In this document: in pieces, positions 21,870 to 31,962 of the stretch | How positions within the stretch are numbered: position 1 is the first letter of the stretch | Layout: every line of letters begins with the position of its first letter | The notes under the pieces: model-generated | Seen by the model: the letters and a program-made list of their open reading frames with translations, nothing else | The model's database searches: none | What the model was told of the DNA's origin: nothing | Program-made: the position numbers and the translations under genes | Assembly: GCA_030295235.1 (NCBI GenBank) | Contig: AP026130.1 | Coordinates: 1,302,001-1,366,000 of the forward strand | Direction of reading: 5' to 3' | Origin: Fistulifera solaris | Lineage: Eukaryota; Bacillariophyta; Bacillariophyceae; Naviculales; Stauroneidaceae | Length of the DNA: 64,000 nucleotides

Positions 21870-23351
21870 ATGGAAGCTTCTCTCGTCTTTTTCGTTTGGA
21901 TGGCTACCGTGTTAGGCGCCGACGCGCTTCGTCATCGCAAGTTGGTACGAGCGCAAGCCGAGAAACGCATCGATCATGAATACATTGTCGTCTTTCGTGA
22001 AGGAACAAACTCGAAGGATAAGGTCGCAACGCTCACGGGAACGCTAACCGATTGCTCGTTCCGATTTACGTACGAAGACGATCAGTTTCAGGGTGCAGCG
22101 ATTGGCAACATGTCTGCGGTACAGCTCTCCACTATGTTGGAAGATCCGGATGTGTTGTTTATTGAAGAGGTACGTTTATGACAGATGGTGTGAACGATAG
22201 CTACACCAGCTAATGCTTACACTTGTATCACGTACTTTTACAAACGTTAGGACCAGATTGTGGAAGAATTCGCTGTTCAGGCAGCCCCGTCGTGGGGACT
22301 TGATCGCCTCGATGAATCCTCGTTCCCTTTGGATGGAAATTATGCATACACTTATACTGGAAGAGGTGTTAAGGCCTTTGTGATTGATAGTGGAATCGCG
22401 AATCATCCGGATTTGAGGAATCCGAAATGTGGATACACTCCGTTCGGCAGCTGCATCGACACGCGAGGACATGGTACTCATGTTGCAGGTATCATCGGCG
22501 GATCTACTCATGGAGTTGCGAAGCAAGTCGAGCTCGTTACTATTCGTGTATTTGATTCCGAGGGTAGAGGCAGTGCATCTGGTCTCATTGCGGGTCTTGA
22601 TTACATTCGCAAGGAGAAAAGAAATAACCCGCGACAGCCTATGGTCGTAAACATGTCCCTCGGTGGTGGCTACAGTCAAGCTATGAACAATATGGTCAAC
22701 AGTGTCGTGGATGCCGGAGTATTTGTAGCCGTGGCGGCGGGTAATACGAAAAATGACGCCTGTGGAACATCTCCAGCATCTGCGGAACGTGCCATGACAG
22801 TGGCATCCTCCAACAACTACGACGACCGTAGCAGCTTCTCCAATTACGGGCCTTGCGTCAACGTCTTTGCTCCTGGAGAGGGAATTATTTCTACCTGGTT
22901 AGACAATCGTTCCGTCCTCCGCTCTGGCACTAGCATGGCAAGCCCTCACGTTGCCGGTGTCGCCGCGTTGTATCTGGAGGCCAATCCGAGCTGGTCGCCT
23001 GCGCAGGTCATGAGTGCAATTGAAAATGATTCTGTGAAAGGAGTCATTAGCGACGTTCGCGGTGCGCCCAATCGTTTGTTGAATACTCAGAAAATCGGAG
23101 GAAATGGCGGAAGCGGTGGTGGAGGCGCAGGATGTTGCTCCTACAACTACAAGGACTGCATGGATATTAATGGCTGGTGTGGAACAACGCAAGATGAATG
23201 CACCAGGTGCCAGAGGGATGTGACTTGGCTGTCGAATGGGAAGCTCTCTGGTTGTTTGGCGCGCTGGGAGAATTGTTTACACGGAACTTGCTGCCCCGGC
23301 ATGACTTGCGAGTATGTGGGCAAGTGGTATTCGGCGTGCACTCCTGCCTAA
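21870..23351 (+). CDS. Secreted subtilisin-like serine protease (S8, proteinase K type) with 12-Cys C-terminal module
   Basis: 466 residues from ATG 21870, with one intron 22170-22250 (GTACGT...GTTAG) that joins ...FIEE to DQIVEEF. A signal peptide is followed by an I9-type propeptide (HEYIVVFREG...FIEEDQIV, about 40-105). The S8 catalytic domain has D146 (FVIDSGIA), H174 (RGHGTHVAG), N265 (AAGN, oxyanion hole) and S328 (SGTSMASPH), all intact. After a Gly-rich hinge comes a domain of about 72 residues with 12 Cys (GCCSYNYKDCMD...KWYSACTPA). It matches the C-terminus of the neighbouring LPMO Cys for Cys, including DVTWLS and ARW. The propeptide and triad indicate an active, exported endopeptidase; the tail may tether it to polysaccharide. 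Confidence 0.92.
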
Positions 23352-23608
23352 TCAGAAGTTAATACTCAGATAATAATCGACTTTCTGGTCATACGCAGTA
23401 TTCGGAGTATGAAATATAGCCAAATAATAGCTCATCCAAAGTACCCGGCGCAGGGATTGCCTAGCTATTGGCTATTGTACAGAGTTGTTTTAGAAGAAAT
23501 GCCATGACTACTAAGCTAGTCAAAAGCAAAGCCACAAGTTTTCTCTAAGAATGACAATGTAATACATTTATTGAAGCTCTAAATAGTATAATTACTGTGT
23601 TCGCCCAC

Positions 23609-25743
23609 TTATCGAACATACGCTTCAATGGCAGACGAACCGACGCGATGGCAGAAATCTCCAAAAGCTTCAAACGGCTCTCTTTGCGTTTTCCACATTT
23701 TCAATATCGGTTCCATCGTCTTCTCTAGGTCGTCCGCGTCCATCTTTGCCATGAAGGGGTACGCTGTTCGAGTGAGAACAGGGCTGCCTCCCAACCAGAC
23801 TTGATAACTTTTGGGACCGTCGCCTACAAAAGCTAATTCCGCCATGTAAGGGCGAGCGCATCCATTAGGACATCCGGTCATACGAATCAAGATTTCTTCC
23901 TGGTCGAGATCTAGCTTGGTAAGAACCGCCCTTATACGTTCGAGATAGCTCGGCATAAGACGCTCAGCTTCTGTCTGCGCCAATCCACAGAGTGGTAAGG
24001 CTGGGCAAGCCATGGCCAGGCGATTAAGAGGATCGACTTGCTCGAGGGGCTTAATACCATGCTGAGCGAAGATGGCCTCAATGCCTGCTTTGTCGGCCGG
24101 ATCGATGTCTCTGAGAATAATTGACTGAGTAGGTGACATGACCATGTGGAGATTGTATTTATCCACGATGGCTCGAAGGGCACTTTTAAGCTTGAAGTCG
24201 CCTTCATCTTTGACACGGCCGTTTTCAATGTGGACACCGTAGAAAAGCTTTCCATCTCCTTGGTCCCACCATCCCATCCAATCATGATACTTGAATTCTT
24301 GAATGGGTTTCCACGGTTGAATAGGCTTGCCAAAGTAGCTTTCAACAAGGGTGCGGAAGTTGTCGATACCAAGGGTGTGCACCAAATACTTCATGCGGGC
24401 ATTTGCACGAACATCACGATTTCCGTGATCTCGTTGTGCCGCCAAGATACTCTTCATGACTTCCATGATATCTTCCTTGGGAACGAAGCCCAAGTGATCT
24501 GCGACACGAGCAAAAGTAGTTTCCTTGTTATGCGTGCGACCCATGCCACCACCCACCATGACGTTGAAGCCTTCCAAGTTGCCAGCGTTATCAGTAATAA
24601 CAATCACACCGATATCGTTGGTGTAAATGTCGAGACTATTGTCGCCGGGAACTGTGACACCAATCTTGAACTTTCGTGGCAAATACCGATCTCCGTACAG
24701 TGGTTCGACGGGATCATCCAGCACAATCCCTCGACCATTATCGTGTGTCATGGCTTGATCAATGTTGAAATGCTCGACATCCTTGTGCCAGAATTCCACA
24801 CTCGCTGCCTTTTCTCCATCCAGCCATATTTGCGAAAAAGCCGGAGTCATGGGTCGAAACAGCTGCGCAAAGACCTTGGAATATTCTCGGGCGTACTTGT
24901 ATTCGGGTGACTGGAAAGGGGCGGGTGTGCACATGACGTTACGACTGACATCTCCACACGCACCGACGGTGGAACTTCCAATGTTCATGATCGTACTAAT
25001 GACGGTTTTGAGACCCCCTTTTAGAATACCGTGAATCTGGAAGCACTGACGCGTCGTGGCTCGTAGATCACCTTGTCCGTAGTCTCGACTCAAGTCATCA
25101 ATGGTGCGATACAATTCCGGAGGCAATTCTCCAGCGGGTTGTTTCAATCGTAACATGAACTGATAGTCCTTTCCTTTTCCTTTGTATTCACGATCCGATT
25201 GTTGATAACTTCCGTGATATTTTAGAATTTGGTAAGCATCTTTGCTGATACCGGCTTCTTCTGTGGCAAGTTCCTGCGATGATGAAACGTGTGAAAGAGA
25301 GAACGTGAGGGAATGCGGAATGCAATTACAAATTACACCATTTTACAGAAAGAAAGCATCGATCAGAGTTTACCCAAATCGTCCACTGGCTTGTGGGACG
25401 GGGCCTTTCTTAGCCGTCGACATGTATCGATCAGACGGGGAAAGAATATACTGCATCACTTCGTCGTAGCTTTGTGAAAAAAGCATACTGCTGCGTGCTG
25501 CTATTCAGCATGCTTTCACTATCCTCAAGTCACACTGAAACGTACCGTCAAAAGAGGCTTGAGTAAATGATCCGAATCTACTTTCAGGGACTCAATCTTG
25601 GCGAGTTTCTTCTCCTTTGGCTTCTCTAACACCATCGATAAAGACGAAGAAGATCCGCCAAGTGACCGCGCAGAAAGTTGTGAGACGGTAAATGCCTGCG
25701 CCGCCGTCGCCAATCCCGCTATTATTGCTGCCGAATACTTCAT
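23609..25743 (-). CDS. Ferredoxin-dependent sulfite reductase, plastid
   Basis: Six-electron reduction of sulfite to sulfide in assimilation, with siroheme and a 4Fe-4S cluster. The cluster/siroheme motifs are seen as ACPALPLCGLA and TGCPNGCARPYMAELAF. Upstream are YGQGDLRATTRQCFQIHG and GACGDVSRNVM, typical of the SiR/NiR fold; the overall sequence favours SiR. Exon 1 (25546-25743) encodes MKYSAAIIAGLATAAQA-FTVSQL, a signal peptide with Phe at the cleavage site as in diatom plastid proteins, and ends ...LLKPLLT. The main exon (23609-25273) begins ELATEEAGISKDAYQILKYHGSY. Both boundaries are GT/AG and in phase, giving about 620 residues. The 272-nt intron holds an odd coding-like stretch, listed separately. 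A CRE palindrome lies about 315 bases upstream. Confidence 0.9.
25374..25469 (-). other. Coding-like 96-nt stretch inside the sulfite reductase intron
   Basis: On the minus strand it is bounded by AG (25470-25471) and GTAAAC (from 25373). One frame reads SYDEVMQYILSPSDRYMSTA and continues with KKGPVPQASGRFG. The composition looks like protein. It is exactly 96 nt, but spliced between the flanking exons (both phase 0) it would be read out of frame and meet a TGA. It could be a skipped or poison exon, or an exon whose phase is spoilt by an indel. Confidence 0.35.
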
Positions 25744-26503
25744 TGTGCGTTTAGAGGCTTATAACGAGAAGGAAACGCAAGGAAAGACAAATGAATTGAA
25801 TCGGTCACTTCTCCGATCGGAAAGAGTGGTGTGGTGTGGCTGCTGCGGTGTCGACATCTCCAGACACACGAAAACAAGCTTTGTTCGGCGAAGAGAAGCT
25901 GAAAAAAAAGATCGGATGGCTCCATGACCTTGTGTACTGTCAATAGTATAGTAAAGCATACCTTCTTTCTTCCGTTCGGTTACAGCACACCCAATCTTCA
26001 AGACAGTCGAAACGAAGAACATCGGATGGCTTTTTGTGTGGCCCTACGTTCGTCGCTGACGTCAGACGGATGGAAGACCAGGCGGACGAAGAAGAACGCA
26101 ATCAGTTTCCGTTGTGCCGTTGTGCCTAACTTCAAGTACCGCTCCGATGGGAGTAAAATCCATGACTGAAAGGCAGTCATGGAAAAGGTCGCCTACACAT
26201 ATTTCCATAGTCCCTAAGAAAGCATTATCACTGCGACATCATTCACAAACGTGCCGTTTCGCAGGGCAAAACTTCCTCTTGGATTTGCCACGGAACATCT
26301 GCTTTCAACTGCGGGAACTTCGGTCCCTACCTGTTTTGCAATCGCTAGAGCCATCGAAGACGGAGAACTGATAATAAACAAACCTAGAGGAATACAACAA
26401 ACACATCATGGTTACTTAGATCGTTTTTATAGATAGTGGTTATTCAAAAATGTGAAGGGTATGTAGAAGGAAAAAGAGACACTTGCTGCCTCATAAAGAT
26501 AAT
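25744..26503. promoter_or_regulatory. Sulfite reductase upstream region with CRE palindrome and stem-loop element
   Basis: TGACGTCA is at 26057-26064 and stem-loop copy b at 26159-26198. No gene is supported. The third membrane-protein copy ends just to the right. Confidence 0.45.
26159..26198 (+). repeat. Dispersed stem-loop element, copy b
   Basis: TCCATGACTG-aaagg-CAGTCATGGA has perfect 10-bp arms, the best of the set. It is followed by AAAGGTCGCCTACAC, matching the tail of copy c. Confidence 0.75.
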
Positions 26504-27481
26504 TCATGATAGATGTTGCTTTGTGCGTCTCTCTTGTTCCTTGGCTTTTCGGGTCGCTTCATCCATAAGAATAGTAATTTTGCGATTCAATAACTTGTTT
26601 TCATTGTGACCACGAATAAAGAGTTCTCGGAGTTTATTGTTTGAGAAAGAACCAATTCCAAACGCAGGAAGAATTCTTAATCCACGTGCAAAGGCTACCG
26701 TATGAAATTCATGAGCAATGATTGCGAGGCGATCCGTCCAGGGCAATGGTTGAGGTCGATTAAAATAATCCATCGCATGAATGTGCATGGGTGCTGTCGC
26801 AAACTGTGAAACAACAGGGATACCTAACGCCATGGAAAGTTCTGCTGTATTCCTTTCCCATCCGCGTTCGGTTTGTAAATACTTGGCAGCTCGGGGCGCC
26901 AAATAAAAGGTAGCGTACATCGTGCAAGCATCTCGTGCGGCGAAAAGACTCAGCGTACGGAATGGTGTTTTCGTTGCATTCGCCGTTTCACTTCCGTACA
27001 CACGAGCAAAGACCGAATCGCGCCACGCCAAGAGAGAAATATTAGCGATAGATGAAGCTATCACCTTGCCTTGTTTCCGTTGCTCGTCGTCTCGAATCTT
27101 CTTTACGTCAAGAAAAAGTTCGGAAAGGTTCGCAACGGCATAAGTCCCAAAATAGACAGCAAACGTCAAACGAAAGGAAAGACCCCCGAAGAAGGTACGG
27201 GGATGAAGAATCATTTCGGTGGACGAATGTTTCAAGGCCGCTGCGAACGTTCCGTGTCGAGAGATATCTTGCACAATGCATTTGTCGATGATCGAAACTA
27301 AGGGAGAGACGAGAAACGATGCAGCGAATGCGCACCCGATCTCTTTAGGAGCACGACTCATGGTCGTTTCGATGAATCCGTGTCGCTTGGCATCGGAAAA
27401 GATAAAGGAACGCCACCAAGGACCTTCTTCACGCGGTTCTGTAAAGAATCGCTTGCTGATTTTACGTTTGAGATCTTCCAT
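26504..27481 (-). CDS. Multi-pass membrane protein, carrier-like, copy 3
   Basis: Full-length paralogue of the pair at 10407-13111, in one frame. The likely start is ATG 27481 (MEDLKRKISKRFFTEP), because this lines up with the other two; the frame stays open to an ATG at 27511. It shares APKEIGCAFAASFLVSPL, SFRLTFAVYFGTYAVANL, NTAELSMALGIPV and LRILPAFGIGSFSNNK, but its N- and C-termini are more basic and it ends in EQERRTKQHLS. More divergent from copies 1 and 2 than they are from each other. The hydrophobic segment pattern is the same. No TGACGT cluster is visible upstream, so its control may differ. Function unknown; organelle-membrane transporter is a guess. Confidence 0.75.
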   Translation of the reverse strand: MEDLKRKISKRFFTEPREEGPWWRSFIFSDAKRHGFIETTMSRAPKEIGCAFAASFLVSPLVSIIDKCIVQDISRHGTFAAALKHSSTEMILHPRTFFGGLSFRLTFAVYFGTYAVANLSELFLDVKKIRDDEQRKQGKVIASSIANISLLAWRDSVFARVYGSETANATKTPFRTLSLFAARDACTMYATFYLAPRAAKYLQTERGWERNTAELSMALGIPVVSQFATAPMHIHAMDYFNRPQPLPWTDRLAIIAHEFHTVAFARGLRILPAFGIGSFSNNKLRELFIRGHNENKLLNRKITILMDEATRKAKEQERRTKQHLS

Positions 27482-28246
27482 GATGAAGTACAGCATGCAA
27501 TAAACATGCACCGCGAGAATAAGAGGCGATTGCTTGATTGTTTATGGATTTGTGGGGCTTGATGCAATGCACTTTGAAGCCGAATGGAATTCGAAAACCT
27601 TTTGGAGGAAACGTTTTTGGCAAAAGATTCATTTCTTCATTCGTACTTCGTATCTTTATAACTATGGGTGCTTTGAGTAGAGAAAAGTGCCGGTTTTTTC
27701 CCTTTCACATTCTATCGTATAGTGCATTTCCTCCGGTACTTGGAGACTTGCTTCCGTGAATTTTAGGTGGATCGCCAATCGCCAGTTGGCAGTTCCTGAA
27801 GTTTCTGATGCAGAATCTAGAATCCGGAATTATTAGCATCGCTTAAGCATTTTTTATCAAAGTAACATTGTCTAAGCCTTCGCCACAGCCATAGTCATAG
27901 CAATGGGGCATCTATTATCTATTCCTAGTGTGTGTTCCTCAAAATTACCCAAAGCTCCTACAGCGATAAGTACTAGCTTTGCAAAAACTAAAGCGTGAAA
28001 GCCGAGTAATTTATTCGTAAACTCTGTCCGCACGTTTTCCGGGACTGCATTATTGTTGAATCACGGAATGTTGACTTTACATTTTAGACAATAGTGCGTG
28101 TACCGGTACGTATCGTTTCCGACTCAACCGCTCTGCAGTCCCGGAGACACGACGGCCGCACTTTTCGCAACATACAATAAGTACTTGTAACAAACTTCCA
28201 CTCGCGTCGTTTTCATTACTCTCTTGCAAAAGCCAACAAGACAACG
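27482..28246. other. Divergent intergenic region with a 12-bp inverted repeat
   Basis: Separates the minus-strand membrane protein from the plus-strand methyltransferase. A perfect inverted repeat TCCGGGACTGCA (28038-28049) / TGCAGTCCCGGA (28134-28145) lies about 100 bases before the methyltransferase start. The arms resemble the AATGCAGTC.GGAAAA core of the dispersed element. Confidence 0.5.
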
Positions 28247-29452
28247 ATGATCAGTCCTTCTACAAAAGTAACGCCTATAATATTATTTTTGATGATCTCC
28301 TCACTAACTCATAACTTAGCTCGGTCCTATTGCTTACGCAGCAAAAGGAAAAGCTACCGAAAATCACGTTTGGCCTCCACCAATCATCGACAGAGTGACG
28401 ACGCGGACTTATTACTCAACAATGTTCTGCAACGATCGCAACGTGTGCTATCCACTTTGCCGAATAACCAAAATAACAATCAGAAATCGCCGGGGACTCC
28501 GAAAGAGTCGAGTCTTGATAATTCACAACCGGTCGAATCTCTGTTGAATACTGTTACGCAACGGGCCGATCAAATACTGCGCGAGAAATCAATTTCATCG
28601 GCTAAAGATACTCCGTCCACTCAAAGAACAAAGGAAGAAGTACCGCAACCCATTAGAAATTACGGAAAGAATCCAGCCATTACGACAACGGCGTTGGCGC
28701 ATTTGCTCTGGTCGCACGTTCTCCAAGATGTAACCCACACGACAGTCATTGATGCCACAGCCGGAAACGGCAATGATGCCGTTTTTCTCGCTCAGCAATT
28801 GTTTCCGAACATGTCGAACGAAACTGCACATGCCTCGTCAAACCAGTTGCTATGTCTCGATGTGCAGGAGCGGGCTTGTCAGGTGACGCAACAACGACTG
28901 GCCGATCTTTTACCACAATCCATACTGCAAAACAATGTTCAAGTACTACAACAATCGCATGCCACGTTTCCGGAATTGCAGGTGCCCGTGTCTTTGGTAG
29001 TGTACAATCTAGGATATCTACCCAATTCGACGCATTTGGAGGGCGATGACGCTCCAAATAAGAACATTAAAACGAACACCGAATCCACCTTGGAATCCTT
29101 GATGAATGCGGCCACTTTTCTTCAAGTAGGAGGAATGCTTTCCATCATGACGTATCCGAAATCGGATGCTGTGGAAGATGCGGCGGTGCATGCCTTTTGT
29201 CAGGGCCTGGCGCTCTTTTCGAGCCAAACACAAGATTGGCGCGGCATGTTCACGGAAAGTGATAACAACAACATTCATCCGGATCTAGCGTTGTCTCCTT
29301 TGATTGATCGTGAGGTAAAACAGCTAATCTATGCTTATCTGGAAACAGTGCTGCATGCACTAGGTGGCACATCAGCATGGCGAGTTCAAGAATACAAAAA
29401 AATGGGCTGGATTGATTCGCCGATTCTTCTTACTGCGGTTCGAATCAAATAG
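28247..29452 (+). CDS. MnmM/YtqB-like SAM-dependent RNA methyltransferase with N-terminal extension
   Basis: 401 residues, one exon. The C-terminal ~260 residues carry the SAM-binding motif I (TVIDATAGNGNDAVFLAQ, about 165-182), an acidic motif II region (LLCLDVQERA) and VVYNLGYLPNS (about 250), the N[LF]GYLP signature of the YtqB/MnmM family. That family methylates the wobble aminomethyl-uridine of some tRNAs in bacteria and plant plastids. Later GGMLSIMTYPKSDAVEDAAV matches the conserved ...YPGH..G..E. segment. The ~140-residue N-terminal extension starts with a hydrophobic signal-like stretch (IILFLMISSLTHNLA) and is then Ser/Gln/Asn rich; organelle import, probably plastid, is inferred. 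Substrate is inferred from family only. Confidence 0.75.
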   Translation: MISPSTKVTPIILFLMISSLTHNLARSYCLRSKRKSYRKSRLASTNHRQSDDADLLLNNVLQRSQRVLSTLPNNQNNNQKSPGTPKESSLDNSQPVESLLNTVTQRADQILREKSISSAKDTPSTQRTKEEVPQPIRNYGKNPAITTTALAHLLWSHVLQDVTHTTVIDATAGNGNDAVFLAQQLFPNMSNETAHASSNQLLCLDVQERACQVTQQRLADLLPQSILQNNVQVLQQSHATFPELQVPVSLVVYNLGYLPNSTHLEGDDAPNKNIKTNTESTLESLMNAATFLQVGGMLSIMTYPKSDAVEDAAVHAFCQGLALFSSQTQDWRGMFTESDNNNIHPDLALSPLIDREVKQLIYAYLETVLHALGGTSAWRVQEYKKMGWIDSPILLTAVRIK

Positions 29453-29780
29453 ATGGAACTTTACATCAGATGAAGTGATCTGGGCGGAAATTACTGGAAA
29501 CTATTTTAGCATGTGGTGTAACTTCATAGAAGTTTCAATCCGTGGACTTGTTTGCCAAACCGGTTTTAGATTTAATATTTCTTTCATGACTGAAATGCAG
29601 TCGTGGAAAACGTAAACTACACTAGAAGCTATAGTGCATCAAAGCCAAAAATAATGAAAGCATCAACGCAATGTAAAAATTAAATAAACAAGTGGAGTCA
29701 TTCATTGATTTAAATCATTCATTCGAATCGTCTAGCATTCCATTTACTCGCATCTACTAAGAAAAAGGTCTCCTATCGAC
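29453..29780. other. Intergenic
   Basis: Tail-to-head spacer. It contains stem-loop copy c (29585-29622); otherwise nothing seen. Confidence 0.4.
29585..29622 (+). repeat. Dispersed stem-loop element, copy c
   Basis: CATGACTG-aaatg-CAGTCGTG (arms with one mismatch) followed by GAAAACGTAAACTACAC. Confidence 0.75.
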
Positions 29781-30868
29781 ATGAATGACAATCGCTTCCG
29801 AAATACGCAACAACGTCGTACTTTTCGACACCCATCGCTTCCACAAGAAAAACATAGTGCTCCTTTTGAACCATTTACCTTTGTGGTGACTGCGGACACT
29901 CAGTTTGGGATGATCGATCAGAATGAAAAGACAGTGTTCATGATTCTTATGCAGAAGTCGAATACAGCCGAAAAGCCATTGCAGCGATCAATCAGATGAA
30001 TCCCCGACCTTTGTTTTGTTGCATTTGCGGCGATCTAGTCGACATGACTTCCGAGATTTATACAAACACTCCAAAGACACAACAACAAGCTAACGCTAGC
30101 AAAGATGGCTTTAGTAACGCATCCAGGATATGGACGAAGGAAGAATGCGATTCCGAACAAGACGAACAGTTTCGAGTCTTTCGAGAAACATGGAATGAAT
30201 TGCATCAAGACATTCCCTTAGTTTGCTTGTGTGGAAATCATGATGTTGGTAATCGGCCGAACGCGGCTTCAATCAATCGATTTCAGAAGCTCTTCGGAGA
30301 TGATTATTTTTCATTTTGGGCCAATGGGAGTTACAACATTGTCATCAATTCATCGCTCATCTCACAACCAGATGATGCCATGGAACTGTGCGAGAAGCAA
30401 CTACAATGGATCGAAGAACGCCTTGCTTACGCCAACGAAGCAAAGGCTGCCATAATATTTGTATTTTCGCATCATCCGCTATTTTTATACGATCAAGACG
30501 AAGACGAAACGGAACTGTCGGGAACATTGAGGATCCATTGGCCACCAGCATACGCACATCGCCAGAACTCTCAGATCAAAATTCCCGAATCGTACTTTCC
30601 CTTACCACGCACCCGCCGAAAGCGACTTTTGGACTTGTTTGCGAAGTACAATGTGGCTGCTTGTTTTGCGGGACACTTTCATCAGAATCTGGTTCGAACA
30701 ACATCTTTCGGTATGGATATGATCACGACTGGACCGCTGTCATTGGTACTCCCCTCTGATAACAATCCATCCGATGAGCCTTTTGCTGTAGGGTTTCGCT
30801 TGGTTCATGTGAAACAAGAGGAAGAGACGGGAAAATGTGTGTTTGATCACTCTTTTAATCCTTTATGA
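29781..30868 (+). CDS. Calcineurin-like metallophosphoesterase (CSTP1/CPPED1-like), one frameshift
   Basis: Two-metal phosphoesterase. Motifs in order: TADTQFG (first Asp ligand), CGDLVDM (bridging Asp), LCGNHDVGN (Asn/His ligands), FSHHPLFL and FAGHFHQN (GHxH). DDYFSFW and the spacing fit the CSTP1/CPPED1 subgroup, protein phosphatases related to class III phosphatases. The first ~50 residues (29781 to about 29939) are in one frame and the rest, from about 29940, in another. The second frame reads on as conserved sequence upstream of the ATG at 29996, so 29996 is not a true start. One missing base near 29939 explains the break. Joined length is about 362 residues. The N-terminus before TADTQFG is basic but not a clear targeting peptide. 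Confidence 0.8.
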
Positions 30869-31272
30869 TGTTCCAAGAAGGTTCGAGTTCGAGTGAATCA
30901 CGAAAGTCGTGGATTTTCGTGAACGCAGGCGAAAGCGAGAGGCTTAGTCCAACCAAGACCGATCAACAACACCCAACAGACAAGCTTTTAGAAACTCCGA
31001 AGGCCGATTGTGGCCTGGTTGTTTTGTTCGTAGTCCTTCCAATGACCTATGACTTTCTTTGTACTTAGAATTGTGACGACTTGTGTGACCCGTCATTAAG
31101 TTTGCTCACTTTAATCTTTACATTAAAGCCCATACAGACGAATTACGTAATACAACACACAACAGGCCAAATAACACAACGCACACGCCACAAAAAATAA
31201 ATCATCACAAAAATCTCCACCGGTTTGTTTTCTCTTCCCGAAGATTTCGCTCCTCAGGCTTTTAAAATCACC
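30869..31272. other. Intergenic
   Basis: Spacer before the TPR-like gene. A short open frame at 30865-31068 has no support. Confidence 0.4.
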
Positions 31273-31962
31273 ATGTCAAATATGCGCTTCAATTCTTCGG
31301 TTCAAAAGAACAACATGGCAGTCAATTGCATTCGCCAAGGAAATATCAGTCATGCGCACGCGCTTCTCACCGAAGCGATATCTTCGATGAGAACGCAGTT
31401 GGACAAAATATCCGTAGCATCGGATAATATGTCTCGATGCAGTTTCGAAGATGTTGCTCTACAATCTCTTCCAGTTTGTCAAGAATCCCCACAGCATCGG
31501 GCACTCCATGAGCAAAGCTTCGATTGCTCCGCTATTTGCTTTTTTGATCGAGTCTTTCTCATACAAAGAGAAGACACCGACAACGAACGACTTGTCTGCG
31601 CTACCGTCCTCTACAACTTTGCTATTGTCTTTCACCTGGCAAGCTGCAGTGGCAAACGAAGCCACCGTCATCTTGAAAAAGTGTTGAAGCTTTATAAAAT
31701 GTCCGCTATGGCCGTTGAACGCTATAAGGCACGCTCTGCTGAAGCCTACCTGTTGACGTTGGCGATCCGCAACAATATGGCTCATATCCATTCTGTCTAT
31801 TTTAATAGTCGTGAGACACACCAAGCGCTTGATGAAATGCTTCTCATGCTCAAATCTGAACATTCGCGCAAGGCGGTCGACTCGTCGAATGCATTCGTCT
31901 TTCAACTGAATGCTTTTGTTCACTCTCACAGTCAAAGCGTTCGATTTGCCCCTTCAGCCTAA
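31273..31962 (+). CDS. Small helical TPR-like protein, tandem paralogue 1
   Basis: 229 residues from ATG 31273 (the open frame extends upstream but without an ATG). All-helical composition with TPR-like pairs: NNMAVNCIRQGNISHAHALL (about 14-33) and the VCATVLYNFAIVFHLA region (about 120), then LAIRNNMAHIHSVYF (about 170). It ends in SVRFAPSA. The gene at 33300-34031 has the same order of motifs and the same ending (TAPSA). Short, single-exon TPR-like proteins of this kind are numerous in diatoms; the function is unknown. No localisation signal. Confidence 0.65.
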   Translation: MSNMRFNSSVQKNNMAVNCIRQGNISHAHALLTEAISSMRTQLDKISVASDNMSRCSFEDVALQSLPVCQESPQHRALHEQSFDCSAICFFDRVFLIQREDTDNERLVCATVLYNFAIVFHLASCSGKRSHRHLEKVLKLYKMSAMAVERYKARSAEAYLLTLAIRNNMAHIHSVYFNSRETHQALDEMLLMLKSEHSRKAVDSSNAFVFQLNAFVHSHSQSVRFAPSA

